From contig NZ_JMPR01000018.1 in NCBI RefSeq assembly GCF_000735525.1, positions 1 to 64,000 of the forward strand: a stretch of 64,000 nucleotides of DNA. Reading direction: 5' to 3'. Under the pieces are notes generated by a model. The model made no database searches and was not told the origin of the DNA. It saw only the letters and a program-made list of their open reading frames with translations. This stretch comes from Tatumella ptyseos ATCC 33301 (GTDB lineage Bacteria > Pseudomonadota > Gammaproteobacteria > Enterobacterales > Enterobacteriaceae). The translations under genes were made by a program, and so were the position numbers. Of the stretch, positions 1 to 9,097 are shown piece by piece (position 1 is the first letter of the stretch; every line of letters starts with the position of its first letter).

Positions 1-13
1 TCCAATTTAAAGT

Positions 14-89
14 GCTGATATGGCTCAGTTGGTAGAGCGCACCCTTGGTAAGGGTGAGGTCCCCAGTTCGACTCTGGGTATCAGCACCA
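14..89 (+). tRNA. tRNA-Thr (GGT anticodon)
   Basis: A 76-nt cloverleaf with the CCA end encoded at 87-89. The acceptor stem GCTGATA pairs with TATCAGC, the T loop contains GTTCGACTC, and the anticodon GGT is at 47-49, so it reads ACC/ACT threonine codons. It lies 24 nt before a 5S rRNA gene, the arrangement of the distal thrV-5S end of an rRNA operon. Confidence 0.97.
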
Positions 90-113
90 GTTATACAATT
101 AAGTAAAAGAATT

Positions 114-233
114 TGCCTGGCGGCAAGAGCGCGATGGTCCCACCTGAACCCATGCCGAACTCAGAAGTGAAACGTTGTAGCGCCGATGGTAGTGTGGGGT
201 CTCCCCATGCGAGAGTAGGGAACTGCCAGGCAC
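114..233 (+). rRNA. 5S ribosomal RNA
   Basis: The 120-nt gene begins TGCCTGGCGGC and ends GAACTGCCAGGCAC, so the terminal helix pairs. The internal stretch CATGCCGAACTCAGAAGTGA is the conserved enterobacterial 5S core. It is the last gene of an rRNA operon whose 16S, 23S and any earlier 5S lie left of the window. It is followed directly by two rrn-type terminators. Confidence 0.97.
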
Positions 234-245
234 CAAATCAAGTAA

Positions 246-279
246 AAGGCCCTGTCTGATGACAGGGCCTTTTATTTTT
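246..279 (+). terminator. rRNA operon terminator 1
   Basis: A perfect 11-bp stem (AAGGCCCTGTC / GACAGGGCCTT) with a TGAT loop is followed by TTTATTTTT. It sits 12 nt after the 5S gene. Confidence 0.93.
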
Positions 280-334
280 CGGGATATAAAGTAGAAAATG
301 GCCGAAACCGCCGGATTTTCTCTCCTGAATGTCA

Positions 335-364
335 AAAGGCCACCCGAAAGGGTGGCCTTTTTGC
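335..364 (+). terminator. rRNA operon terminator 2
   Basis: An 11-bp stem (AAAGGCCACCC / GGGTGGCCTTT) closes a GAAA tetraloop and is followed by T residues. It is a second tandem terminator of the rRNA operon. From here to the Met boxes at 529 no gene is seen. Confidence 0.9.
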
Positions 365-528
365 GTTTAATCCTCTCCCAAACTGCCGATAAAACCGGCC
401 ACAGGTTGTTTTTACGCCTTTTTTCCCGCGCAACCCACCGTCTTTTGCGGAGAGTTGCTAAACTAAGCTGAAACATTTTCATTATCGGCGAATCATTCTC
501 GACTTTTCTGCAGTCCCACGTTAACCTT

Positions 529-560
529 GGCTGTCTGGATGTCTAAACGTTTATATGGTT
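529..560 (+). promoter_or_regulatory. Tandem Met boxes (MetJ operator) of metA
   Basis: Four consecutive 8-bp units resemble the Met box AGACGTCT: GGCTGTCT, GGATGTCT, AAACGTTT and ATATGGTT. The second and third are the best matches. They end 19 nt before the metA start. MetJ with S-adenosylmethionine binds tandem Met boxes cooperatively, so metA is predicted to be repressed by methionine sufficiency. Confidence 0.7.
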
Positions 561-579
561 AAATAAAAGGTGTCAGGTA

Positions 580-1509
580 ATGCCAATCAGAGTGCCGGAT
601 GAACTCCCTGCAGTAAATTTTTTGCGTAATGAAAATGTCTTTGTGATGACCTCATCCCGTGCGCTGGTGCAGAATATCCGGCCGCTAAAAATTCTGATCC
701 TCAACCTGATGCCAAAAAAGATAGAAACTGAAAATCAGTTTCTGCGCCTGCTTTCTAACTCGCCACTGCAACTGGATATTCAGTTATTGCGGATTGATAA
801 CCGTGAATCCAGAAACACGCCGACAGAGCATCTGGACACTTTTTACCGTAATTTCGCCGATATTCGCGATGAAAACTATGATGGTCTGATTGTCACCGGT
901 GCGCCGCTGGGTCTGGTTGACTTTGATGATGTGGCTTACTGGCCACAGATACAGCAGGTATTACACTGGGCGAAAGATCACGTCACTTCCACGCTGTTTG
1001 TCTGCTGGGCTGTTCAGGCGGCACTGAATATTCTTTATGGGTTACCTAAAATTACCCGTGAGCAAAAGTTATCGGGCGTATACCAGCATAGTCTGGTACA
1101 GCCGCATGCATTACTGACCCGGGGGTTTGATGATCAGTTTCTGGCCCCGCATTCACGCTATGCAGATTTTCCGACGGATATTATCCGTGAACATACGGAT
1201 CTTGACCTGTTTGCTGTCTCAGAAGAGACCGGGGCCTATCTGATGGCGAGCCGGGATAAACGTCTGGTCTTTGTGACCGGCCATCCGGAATATGATTCAC
1301 ATACATTGGCCGACGAATATTTGCGGGATATCGGTGCCGGTATTGATTCGCCGCTGCCTTATAATTACTTTCCGGGCAATAATTGTCGCCTGACACCACA
1401 AGCCAGCTGGCGTAGTCATGGTCATCTGCTGTTCTCAAACTGGCTGAATTATTATGTTTACCAGATAACACCGTATGATCTTAAACATATGACGCCGACC
1501 CTGGATTAA
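580..1509 (+). CDS. metA: Homoserine O-succinyltransferase
   Basis: Cytoplasmic enzyme of methionine synthesis that transfers succinyl from succinyl-CoA to homoserine. The 309-residue protein has exactly the E. coli MetA length. The acyl-accepting cysteine is Cys142 (in LFVCWAVQ), and the catalytic His235 and Glu237 lie in FVTGHPEYD. The ATG start follows a weak AGG and stands just downstream of the Met boxes. The gene follows the rRNA operon end, as in E. coli, but the next E. coli genes (aceBAK) are missing and a citrate cluster follows instead. No intrinsic terminator is obvious in 1510-1697. That gap holds small inverted repeats at 1569-1585 and 1589-1623. Confidence 0.97.
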   Translation: MPIRVPDELPAVNFLRNENVFVMTSSRALVQNIRPLKILILNLMPKKIETENQFLRLLSNSPLQLDIQLLRIDNRESRNTPTEHLDTFYRNFADIRDENYDGLIVTGAPLGLVDFDDVAYWPQIQQVLHWAKDHVTSTLFVCWAVQAALNILYGLPKITREQKLSGVYQHSLVQPHALLTRGFDDQFLAPHSRYADFPTDIIREHTDLDLFAVSEETGAYLMASRDKRLVFVTGHPEYDSHTLADEYLRDIGAGIDSPLPYNYFPGNNCRLTPQASWRSHGHLLFSNWLNYYVYQITPYDLKHMTPTLD

Positions 1510-1697
1510 CCCCTCCTTTCACAGGAAACCGCAGTCAGACACGATTCAGCCTTATGAAACTTCCGGTCCGATAAAATATTTATCGTCGACCCGGATTGTC
1601 TCCCGATATTCTGAGATCCGGGTAGCCCCGCCGTGACGTCCGGCAACAGGTTACGGCCTCAGCCATTTATCATGCTGTCTGCCCGGGTCCGTTTCCC

Positions 1698-2585
1698 TCA
1701 CCGGCAGCTCACCGTCTGGCATGGAATTTTATAGAATGCTGATTCCGGAGGAGACGGTAAAAAGTCCGCCAGTACCATGGCGACGGCCAGTAAATCTGCA
1801 CTTCCGCCAGGGCTCAGTCTTCGCAGAATAAAGTGACGATCCATTTCTTCCAGCTCAGTCGTTCCCCAGGGAGCCATCAGTGCTCTCTGCGCAGAATGGC
1901 GTACGAACTGCAGACCCTCTATCCCGCCGCGGGAAACCAGGTTACTGTCTGCGTTGACGGCCATTAGTCTTAACAAAGCATTATGATGCTGCCGGTCACC
2001 GCTTTCCTGGTGCCAGTAAGGCAGTACATACCGGCGGACGGTAAGAAACCCGCTTTCTGCTTCTCCTCTGGCACCGGTCAGGGAATACTGCTGATAGAGC
2101 CTGGCGCCCGCAGATGACGGTGCCTGACCAGAGGCCAGTTCACGGGCCACCATTCCCTGACAGATAGCGCTGATTTCCAGGCACAATGCCGTGGTGCTGA
2201 GGGGCTCTTTTCGCCCGGCTAAACGACCGGCAGCACAGCACAGCAGTCCCAGAGAAAATATCCCTCCCTGATGAGTATTCACCTGCCCGGTGGCAGAAAA
2301 CATCGCTTTTTCACATGCCAGCCCTGCGGGCCGTAGCAAAGACAACTGATTTTCCGCCGGCAGGAAAGCGTGTCTGTACCCCAGTTGCTCAAATACCGTA
2401 AACCACGGGGTGATTGCACGGATACTCTGCATAAACAGAGCGTGATCCATATCATGGTGGGCACCGTTATTATTACGGTCAACCAGTCCCGGCTTGGGGG
2501 TCAGGTCCAGCTCACGTTGTAGTGCGGCGATCACTTTTTCCGGCAGCGTGGTGACCGGAGCACTAATTACGGGTAAACCAGTCAT
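1698..2585 (-). CDS. citG: Triphosphoribosyl-dephospho-CoA synthase CitG
   Basis: Makes 2'-(5''-triphosphoribosyl)-3'-dephospho-CoA, the precursor of the citrate lyase prosthetic group, from ATP and dephospho-CoA. The 295-residue protein shows the CitG/MdcB family start region with KPGLVDRNNNGAHHDMDH near residues 31-48 and a helical, alanine-rich remainder. It is the last gene of the minus-strand cit operon and overlaps citX by 23 bp, so the two are probably translationally coupled. CitG and CitX are separate proteins here, as in E. coli, and not fused. Confidence 0.93.
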   Translation of the reverse strand: MTGLPVISAPVTTLPEKVIAALQRELDLTPKPGLVDRNNNGAHHDMDHALFMQSIRAITPWFTVFEQLGYRHAFLPAENQLSLLRPAGLACEKAMFSATGQVNTHQGGIFSLGLLCCAAGRLAGRKEPLSTTALCLEISAICQGMVARELASGQAPSSAGARLYQQYSLTGARGEAESGFLTVRRYVLPYWHQESGDRQHHNALLRLMAVNADSNLVSRGGIEGLQFVRHSAQRALMAPWGTTELEEMDRHFILRRLSPGGSADLLAVAMVLADFLPSPPESAFYKIPCQTVSCR

Positions 2586-3102
2586 TGATGATCTTCTCTA
2601 CGCTTGCCAGGACCTCTGTCTGAGAATGGCATTGTGAACGGGAACAACAGGCTGCTGGTTCATTGCATACCAGGCATCTGCGGCTATGCCGGTTCAGTGA
2701 TTGCCTGCCGACGGGGCCGGCGACCGGACAGATAACATCAAAGTCCCAGAGCCTGCCCAGCGGATGGGTTTGTTCAGTGTCAATCAGATGTGCTTTTACC
2801 TCCGGGGCCGGGTGATCGACACACCATAAGGCTTCCGGCCCTGTCGGCAGCCAGTTTACTTCCCTGGCGATGACTGGCCAGCCATTATTCCTCAGCCGCT
2901 GGTCACACACCCGGAGCGCAACCCCCATGATATTTTCATAGCGGGCACTGGTTTTCACCGGGCCCGGCGTGACCAGAGTCAGAGAAATGAGCGGCCGGGA
3001 ATAACGGCCTGACCATTCCGCCTGACGTTTCGCGCGTTCTTCTTTAGCCAGTAACAACGCCTCCAGGCTGACAGAAGTCCGGGTATGCCCCCGAATCACC
3101 AT
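2563..3102 (-). CDS. citX: Holo-citrate lyase synthase CitX
   Basis: Transfers the phosphoribosyl-dephospho-CoA group made by CitG to the serine of apo-CitD. The protein has 179 residues. It carries the family signature around RCLVCNEPAACCSRS near residues 140-155, and its N-terminal half contains the helical EERAKRQAEW motif. The ATG is preceded by a strong GGAGGA that overlaps the citF stop region, with two bases between the citF stop and this start. It overlaps citG downstream. Role assignment rests on family resemblance and operon position, both clear. Confidence 0.93.
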   Translation of the reverse strand: MVIRGHTRTSVSLEALLLAKEERAKRQAEWSGRYSRPLISLTLVTPGPVKTSARYENIMGVALRVCDQRLRNNGWPVIAREVNWLPTGPEALWCVDHPAPEVKAHLIDTEQTHPLGRLWDFDVICPVAGPVGRQSLNRHSRRCLVCNEPAACCSRSQCHSQTEVLASVEKIINDWFTRN

Positions 3103-3104
3103 AA

Positions 3105-4616
3105 TTATTCCTCCTTCAGTATCTGGCGGACCACATCAATGACACTGCCGTCACGGTAGTGGATGATACCGACGACTTTATCGGTAAATTTTATCGGCTG
3201 TGGCTCACCACAAATCAGTAATGCGCGCTGCCAGAGATCATCAATGGACAGGATGGCCATCCCCGCATCAATAAGACGCTGGCGGAGCTCCGGGCGGGAA
3301 GGGTTGACGGCAATCCCATGGTCAGTGACCAGAATATCGATGCTTTCTCCGGGGGTGACCCGCGTAGTGACGCGTTTGACCACTGTCGGAATACGGGTGC
3401 GGATTAAAGGGGCGACCACAATGGTCAGATTCGCGGCTGCAGCGACGTCACAATGCCCTCCGGATGCGCCCCGCATCACACCATCTGACCCGGTGATCAC
3501 ATTGACGTTAAAATCGAGATCGATCTCCAGTGCACTGAGGATCACCACATCCAGTTGGTCACAGCTGGCACCTTTACTGGCAGGGTTTGCGTAGACATTA
3601 GTGGAGATTTCAATGTGCTGAGGATTACGGGCCAGCGATCCGGCGGCCTGACTGTCAAAGCACTGTGTATCGAGCAGCGTTTCGATCAATCCTTTTTCAT
3701 GAAGATCCACCAGGCTCCCGGTGATCCCGCCGAGAGCAAAACGGGCGTGGATCCCCTGCGCGGCCATTTTGTCGCCCAGGAACCGGGTACAGGCGGTTGC
3801 TGCGGCTCCGGAGCCGGTCTGCATAGAAAAACCTGGTGTGAAATAGCCTGAATGTTCAATAACATCAGCGGCACGGCGGGCAATCAGTAACTCACGGGGG
3901 TTGCCCGTCATCCTCGCTGCGCCAACACCGATCTTTGCAGGATCGCCCACGCATGCTGTACGAACAACATAATCCACCTGATCCTGCAAAATACTGGCCG
4001 GTAAATTCGGGTAGGGCAGCAGATCTTCGGTCAGCAGTATCACTGTGCGGGCATAACGGGCATCAGTCATTGCATAGCCGAGTGAGCCACAGGCCGAATG
4101 GCTGCCTGTGCCACGGGCATTGCCGAACTCATCGCAACCGGGGACGGCCAGGAAGGCAACATCGATCGTGATTTCACCGTCCTGCAGTAGTTTCACCCGT
4201 CCGCCGTGTGAATGGATATGAACGGGGTTTTCCATCAATCCGTTGGAGATGGCTTCTGCCAGCTTACCTCGCATTCCGGACGTATAAATGGAGGTGATGA
4301 CCCCCTGACGGATCGGTTCAATCAGGGGAGAGTTGCAGCTCATTAACGAACTGGATGCTAACGTCAGATCCTTAAAGCCCAGAGAGGCCAGCACGGCCAC
4401 CACATCATTAATGACCTTATCCCCTTCGCGGAAGGCGTGATGAAAAGAGATGGTCATCCCGTCTTTTAACCCGCTACGGCGTATTGCCTCCTCCAGTGAG
4501 TGACAGAGTTTACGGGTGCGTTTTTCCCGCGGGTCAGCAAGCCAGGGAGTGGCGTCATTCGCACCGCCGAAAGGTACAGAAGGGGTAGTGCCGGACAGGC
4601 TATCGATAGCGTTCAT
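3105..4616 (-). CDS. citF: Citrate lyase alpha subunit (citrate:acetyl-ACP transferase)
   Basis: Exchanges the acetyl group on the CitD thioester for citrate, giving citryl-ACP for CitE. The protein has 503 residues from the start chosen at 4616 (MNAIDSLSG), which has an AAGGATGAGAGA leader. The open frame continues upstream, but that part overlaps citE and has no family resemblance. Conserved CoA-transferase-like blocks include GTGSHSACGSLGYAMTDARY and GSDGVMRGASGGHCDVAAAA. It lies between citE (10 nt upstream) and citX (2 nt downstream). Confidence 0.95.
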   Translation of the reverse strand: MNAIDSLSGTTPSVPFGGANDATPWLADPREKRTRKLCHSLEEAIRRSGLKDGMTISFHHAFREGDKVINDVVAVLASLGFKDLTLASSSLMSCNSPLIEPIRQGVITSIYTSGMRGKLAEAISNGLMENPVHIHSHGGRVKLLQDGEITIDVAFLAVPGCDEFGNARGTGSHSACGSLGYAMTDARYARTVILLTEDLLPYPNLPASILQDQVDYVVRTACVGDPAKIGVGAARMTGNPRELLIARRAADVIEHSGYFTPGFSMQTGSGAAATACTRFLGDKMAAQGIHARFALGGITGSLVDLHEKGLIETLLDTQCFDSQAAGSLARNPQHIEISTNVYANPASKGASCDQLDVVILSALEIDLDFNVNVITGSDGVMRGASGGHCDVAAAANLTIVVAPLIRTRIPTVVKRVTTRVTPGESIDILVTDHGIAVNPSRPELRQRLIDAGMAILSIDDLWQRALLICGEPQPIKFTDKVVGIIHYRDGSVIDVVRQILKEE

Positions 4617-4626
4617 TCTCTCATCC

Positions 4627-5502
4627 TTAGTGATATAAACCGGAGGCAGCAGCACGTTCAAGGACGGTCTGCGCATGGTTGATAATGGGGGCATCGATCA
4701 TTTTTCCGTTCAGTGAGACCACGCCCAGACCTTGTTTTTCCCCTTCACTGGCCGCTTCAATCACCTGTTTTGCATGTTCTACTTCCTGCGGAGTCGGGGA
4801 AAAGGCATGGTGCAACAGCGCTATCTGACGGGGATTGATCAGTGATTTCCCGTTAAATCCCATCCGGCGGATCAGGTCGGTTTCTTTCAGGAAACCTTGC
4901 TCATCATTGATATCGGACCAGACCACATCAAACGCATCAATACCGGCGGCCCGGGCAGCGTGGAGCACTGCACAACGCGCATAAAACAATTCGGTACCGT
5001 CACCCCGCTCGGTCTGCATATCCATGACATAATCGAAAGCGGCCAGTGCTATCCCTATCAGGCGTGGTGAACTGCGGGCGATGGCCACGGCATTAATGAC
5101 TCCGGTCGCGGACTCTATCGCGGCCATCAGGCGTGTCGAGCCTGTCTGGCGTCCGCAGGCTTTTTCAATGGCTTCGAGATGCGTTTCCAGTACGTAAATA
5201 TCTTCCGGTGAGTCTGTTTTTGGAAGGCGGATCACATCGGCACCGGCGTATACGGCAGCATGAAGATCCTTTAGTCCGAAAGGGGTGGTTAATGCATTGA
5301 TACGGACAACTTTTTCAATATCCCGGTACATCGGATGCTGTAATGCGTGAAATACCAGCAGTCGTCCTGCATCTTTTTCATGTACCGACACAGCATCTTC
5401 CAGATCGAACATAATGGAATCCGGCCGATAGATAAATGCAGTGGAAAGCATGGCCGCACTGGTCCCGGGCACAAACAGCATACTGCGACGAAGTTTTTTC
5501 AT
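4627..5502 (-). CDS. citE: Citrate lyase beta subunit (citryl-ACP lyase)
   Basis: Cleaves citryl-ACP to acetyl-ACP and oxaloacetate. The 291-residue protein is of the HpcH/HpaI aldolase TIM-barrel family: it opens [14 protein letters not shown], has [10 protein letters not shown] near residue 35, and carries [11 protein letters not shown] further on. The start at 5502 overlaps the citD stop in ATGA fashion, which decides it over the longer open frame. The oxaloacetate it produces has to be decarboxylated or reduced. No oadGAB is in the window (see the FAH-fold gene at 6845). Confidence 0.95.
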   Translation of the reverse strand: MKKLRRSMLFVPGTSAAMLSTAFIYRPDSIMFDLEDAVSVHEKDAGRLLVFHALQHPMYRDIEKVVRINALTTPFGLKDLHAAVYAGADVIRLPKTDSPEDIYVLETHLEAIEKACGRQTGSTRLMAAIESATGVINAVAIARSSPRLIGIALAAFDYVMDMQTERGDGTELFYARCAVLHAARAAGIDAFDVVWSDINDEQGFLKETDLIRRMGFNGKSLINPRQIALLHHAFSPTPQEVEHAKQVIEAASEGEKQGLGVVSLNGKMIDAPIINHAQTVLERAAASGLYH

Positions 5503-5792
5503 ACCAGCTTCTCCGGGTCCAGTGAAGTGACTTCTGCGGCACGTAAAACGGCGCACTGTATCCGTGCGCGAAGCACGCAATCGAGAGCGCCTTTATCTTC
5601 GATAATGACTAATCCGCTGTTAACGCCCAGAGTTGCCAGTGTTTGTACGGCGACCGCATGGATTTGCTGTCCGAACTGCTGCATGACCTCACTGCGGATC
5701 ACTATTTCTGTTATGCCGTCCGCAGGGATCACTTTGATCTTTGCATCTCCGGATTCCAGAGTGCCTGCTAACGCCTCTCTGAGAATATTCAT
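5499..5792 (-). CDS. citD: Citrate lyase acyl carrier protein (gamma subunit)
   Basis: Small acyl carrier of the citrate lyase complex with 97 residues. Ser14, in [12 protein letters not shown], is the predicted attachment site of the phosphoribosyl-dephospho-CoA prosthetic group, matching the position in characterised CitD proteins. It shares the ATGA overlap with citE and follows citC by 18 nt. Confidence 0.95.
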   Translation of the reverse strand: MNILREALAGTLESGDAKIKVIPADGITEIVIRSEVMQQFGQQIHAVAVQTLATLGVNSGLVIIEDKGALDCVLRARIQCAVLRAAEVTSLDPEKLV

Positions 5793-5810
5793 GATATTTT
5801 TCCTTTTTAT

Positions 5811-6839
5811 TCAGTGTGATACCAGTTGCGCGCTATGCTGCGCCTCCAGATACGAATAGGTGGTCCGCGGAACCTTGTTACGTAGCTGGTCATAATGCCG
5901 GCCAGCCAGTAACCGGCGAACTTCTGAGGCTGAAACTGCCGTTCCGTCAGGGCTGGAAATTCGGGGTATTTCTTTCACCGTTATCTTTCCGGCCAGCAGG
6001 GTATGCATCGTTTCGTTATAACGACGGGTGGTCGGACAAAAGGGCTCAGAGCCGATATAGCGGTGGGTGATCCCCAGTGCCGGTGCGATGTGATCGCGAA
6101 AAAGGAGAAGATCGATAGCGCACCAGGCCTGATCGACGACGGGAGTTTCTTTCAGGAAATAGGCCGGGAAGGTCGCTCGTGAAATAATGTAGGGAGACCC
6201 GCCATGCACCGTGACATTGGGCAGATGTGCCACCCCCCGGGTGACCAGAGTAAGCCTGTCGGCATAAGAAAAGAACGAACCTTCTTCACCGACTAAAAAC
6301 AGGTGTAACCAGTCACACTGACGTGCCGCCTGCTCTGCGAGGAACTGATGGCCAAGGGTGAATGGATTAGCATTCATCACAATTGCTGCAATTTTCCCCC
6401 CGGGTTGACGCCATTGCGCTAACTGCCGGCAGTAATGCTGCAGACCCACGGGATTATTTTCCATCAGAACTGCACGATCCCCCTCCTGTGCCAGGGGCCA
6501 GAAACCACACTGGCGGAACTGCCCGATATTCTCCGGACGGGTACAGAGGAACAGTGTGGAGATCCGGTTCCTCAGAGCGAAACCTTCCAGTTCAGACAGT
6601 AACCGGGCGGTCAGATTCATGCCGCGCCAGGGAAGGTCAGTCACCACACATTTGATGATATTGCCGGCGAGACCGGCACAGCCCGCCAGCCGGTGGCCGA
6701 TAAAGGCTTCGGCAAAAAATTCGATATCGGCATCGGGTTGTATATTGTACTGCTGAAGAAACGTGTTAATGCGTTCAACGCGCTGAGCGTGTCCGGCGAC
6801 GCGGGTGAGACGCAGTTGAAATGCGGGCAGTCTGTCCAT
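5811..6839 (-). CDS. citC: [Citrate (pro-3S)-lyase] ligase CitC
   Basis: Activates citrate lyase by ATP-dependent acetylation of the CitD prosthetic group. The protein has 342 residues. An N-terminal GNAT-like region (about 1-125) precedes a nucleotidyltransferase domain with the nucleotide-binding NANPFTLGH motif (about residues 152-160) and the C-terminal SASEVRRLL block. A second, out-of-frame ATG lies 5 nt before the start; the chosen one keeps the CitC frame. It is the third gene of the operon, 5 nt after the FAH-fold gene. Confidence 0.94.
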   Translation of the reverse strand: MDRLPAFQLRLTRVAGHAQRVERINTFLQQYNIQPDADIEFFAEAFIGHRLAGCAGLAGNIIKCVVTDLPWRGMNLTARLLSELEGFALRNRISTLFLCTRPENIGQFRQCGFWPLAQEGDRAVLMENNPVGLQHYCRQLAQWRQPGGKIAAIVMNANPFTLGHQFLAEQAARQCDWLHLFLVGEEGSFFSYADRLTLVTRGVAHLPNVTVHGGSPYIISRATFPAYFLKETPVVDQAWCAIDLLLFRDHIAPALGITHRYIGSEPFCPTTRRYNETMHTLLAGKITVKEIPRISSPDGTAVSASEVRRLLAGRHYDQLRNKVPRTTYSYLEAQHSAQLVSH

Positions 6840-6844
6840 GGCAT

Positions 6845-7720
6845 TCAGGCGCTCCTTTTTCTCGCAGGCAATGTCGTCACCACGGGATCATCGGCGACGG
6901 TGTTGATCAGATGGCCGATCTGTTCAATTTCCACTTCGACCCGATCCCCGGCGTACATAAAAAGAGGAGGATGGCGCTTTTTCCCGACCCCGCCGGGGGA
7001 CCCGGTAATGATGACATCGCCGGGGCTGAGCCGGGTGAACGTGCTGATATATTCAATCAGCCCGGGAATTTTATGGATCATATGGCAGGTATTATCCTGC
7101 TGAACGACGTTGCCGTTCAGCCAGGTTCTGATCATCAGGTTATGGGGATCGTCGATTTCATCGCTGGTGGTCAGGCAGGGCCCGAAGCTGCCGGTATTAC
7201 GCCAGTTTTTCCCTGCGGTAAACCAGCTGTGCTGCCAGTCTCGTGCTGAGCCATCCATATAACAGCTGTAACCGGCAATATGGTTAAGCGCCTGGCTGCG
7301 GGGAATATGGCTGCCCCCGATACCGATAATGACCGCCAGCTCACCTTCATAGTCAAATTCATTGGAATAATAAGGTTTAAGCAGCGGTGTGTTATGGCCG
7401 GTCTGTGAATCCGGAAAACGAATAAATAAGGTCGGTGCAGGATCCGTTTGCTCAAATTCCTGACGTTTTTCAGCGTAATTCATCCCGACACACAGTATTT
7501 TATTCGGATGCTCAATGACCGGTAAGTAATGAACTTCCTGCCCGGTAAAGTCTGCCTCCTCTCCGAGATACTGCTGTACGGAAGCGAGTTGCCCCGCCTC
7601 CAGTAATGATTTCAGGTCAGGAAACCGGAGGCTCAGGCGACTGCCTAAATCGATAATCCCCTCAGGTGTCACTATCCCGTAACTGCGGGTTCCCTGGTGC
7701 AGATAACTGGCAATTTTCAT
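6845..7720 (-). CDS. Fumarylacetoacetate hydrolase-fold protein in the cit operon
   Basis: A 291-residue protein with an N-terminal extension (about 1-70) and a FAH-fold C-terminal domain. The acidic metal ligands of the family are visible as Glu125, Glu127 (DYEGELAVIIG) and Asp156 (MDGSARD), with Lys171 and the ITGSPGGVG loop. The usual NYxxH lid histidine is replaced by Lys85 (NYAEKRQEF). Family members hydrolyse, isomerise or decarboxylate 2-oxoacids, and FAHD1 is an oxaloacetate decarboxylase. Its place between the transporter and citC, with an AGGACG ribosome site, makes a role in citrate breakdown likely. Oxaloacetate decarboxylation is an inference. Alternatives are oxaloacetate tautomerisation or an unrelated 2-oxoacid step. 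Confidence 0.85.
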   Translation of the reverse strand: MKIASYLHQGTRSYGIVTPEGIIDLGSRLSLRFPDLKSLLEAGQLASVQQYLGEEADFTGQEVHYLPVIEHPNKILCVGMNYAEKRQEFEQTDPAPTLFIRFPDSQTGHNTPLLKPYYSNEFDYEGELAVIIGIGGSHIPRSQALNHIAGYSCYMDGSARDWQHSWFTAGKNWRNTGSFGPCLTTSDEIDDPHNLMIRTWLNGNVVQQDNTCHMIHKIPGLIEYISTFTRLSPGDVIITGSPGGVGKKRHPPLFMYAGDRVEVEIEQIGHLINTVADDPVVTTLPARKRSA

Positions 7721-7741
7721 TTTACGTCCTGCAAAATACGG

Positions 7742-9097
7742 TTAAATAAGGAAGTTACCCAGAATAAGTAACGACACTGAAACGTTAATGGCCCCCCCGA
7801 TACGGGTCGCAATCTGTGCGAATGGCATTAACACCATCCGGTTGCCTGCGGTAAGAATGGCGACATCCCCGGTGCCGCCTTGCCCGCTCTGACAGCAGGA
7901 AATGATGGCGACATCAATGGGGTGCATGCCCAGTTTTTTACCCACGAAGAAGCCGGTGACGACCAGTGAGAAGACGGTGCTGATAATGATCAGCAGATTA
8001 CTCAGCGTGAAGGCATTCACCAGTTCCTGCCACGGTGTGATAGCGACGCCGACAGCAAACAGAATCGGGTAGGTGACGGCGGTCTGAAAGAATTTGTACA
8101 CCACCTGAGAGCCCGCCAGCAGACGGGGAGATACGCCGTTGACGAGTTTGATAAACACCGCGACGAAGAGCATGCCGACCGGAGCGGGTAAGCCGATGTA
8201 TTTATGGCCCAGCATACCGACCATATAGAGCAGAACGGCCAGCAGCACTCCGGAGGCAAAGGTGGTGACATCCGGTGCAGCACTGACCGGCTGAGGGGGC
8301 TCTTCAGGTTTACCGGAAAGACCGGCGTTAGCTGAAGATGCCGGCATAAGCTGACCTTCTCCGGTTAAGTGCGGGTAACGTTTACCGAGCTGATTTAAGC
8401 AGCCGGAAATCACGATGGCGGTCAGACTACCGAGCATGACCATTGGCAGCACCCGGCCGAGTGCCACGCCCTGTTCCATGTGAAGTAACGTGGCATAGCC
8501 AATCGACAGAGGGATGGCCCCCTCACCGACACCGCCGGCCATAATGGGTAAGATGATAAAGAAGAAAATCTGGAAAGGTTCCAGCCCGAGTGCGATCCCG
8601 ACCCCCATACCGACCAGCATCCCCACGATTTCACCGCACAGCATCGGGAAAAAGATACGCAGGAACCCCTGAATTAACGTGGTCCGGTTCATACTCATAA
8701 TACTGCCGACAATAATGCAGCAGATATAAAGATAAAGAATGTTAGTGGATTTATAGAACGTCTTCGTGGACTGAATGACGACGTCCGGTAGTAAACCATA
8801 ATAAACCAGTGCCGAGGGAATAAAGGTCGCACAGATAGCCGCGGCACCAATTTTACCGACAATCGGCAGCCGCTTACCAAATTCACCACAGGCGAAACCG
8901 AAAAAGGCAAGGGTTGCGACCATGACGACAATATCACTGGCAAGCTGACCTGCCAGACAATCAATAGTGATAAGAACACCGCAGAGTATAAATAAAGGCA
9001 GCGGAATAATTCCTATTTTCCAGGTATCCAGGATATGCCACCACTTTTCTTTTAGCGATTTTTTTTCCGTCGTGGGTACTGAGATATGTTTTATCAT
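7742..9097 (-). CDS. 2-hydroxycarboxylate transporter family protein (citrate/malate carrier, CitS-like)
   Basis: Inner-membrane secondary carrier with about 11 hydrophobic segments and 451 residues from ATG 9097. AAGGAG stands 7 nt before this ATG; another ATG lies directly upstream at 9100. The two inverted-repeat GGxG signatures of the 2HCT family are present: MAGGVGEGAIPLS mid-protein and SGQGGTGDVAIL near the C-terminus. A long cytoplasmic loop separates the halves. As the first gene of the cit operon it is predicted to import citrate, with Na+ or H+. E. coli uses the unrelated CitT. Malate or mixed citrate/malate transport cannot be excluded. Confidence 0.88.
   Translation of the reverse strand: MIKHISVPTTEKKSLKEKWWHILDTWKIGIIPLPLFILCGVLITIDCLAGQLASDIVVMVATLAFFGFACGEFGKRLPIVGKIGAAAICATFIPSALVYYGLLPDVVIQSTKTFYKSTNILYLYICCIIVGSIMSMNRTTLIQGFLRIFFPMLCGEIVGMLVGMGVGIALGLEPFQIFFFIILPIMAGGVGEGAIPLSIGYATLLHMEQGVALGRVLPMVMLGSLTAIVISGCLNQLGKRYPHLTGEGQLMPASSANAGLSGKPEEPPQPVSAAPDVTTFASGVLLAVLLYMVGMLGHKYIGLPAPVGMLFVAVFIKLVNGVSPRLLAGSQVVYKFFQTAVTYPILFAVGVAITPWQELVNAFTLSNLLIIISTVFSLVVTGFFVGKKLGMHPIDVAIISCCQSGQGGTGDVAILTAGNRMVLMPFAQIATRIGGAINVSVSLLILGNFLI

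Noticed and set aside
99-482. Open frame of 127 codons on the minus strand across the 5S gene and terminators
   Set aside because: It is antisense to 5S rRNA and both rrn terminators and resembles no protein.
1569-1623. Inverted repeats CGATAAA/TTTATCG and ACCCGGAT/ATCCGGGT after metA
   Set aside because: Short, with no T-run; no clear role, so not called a terminator.
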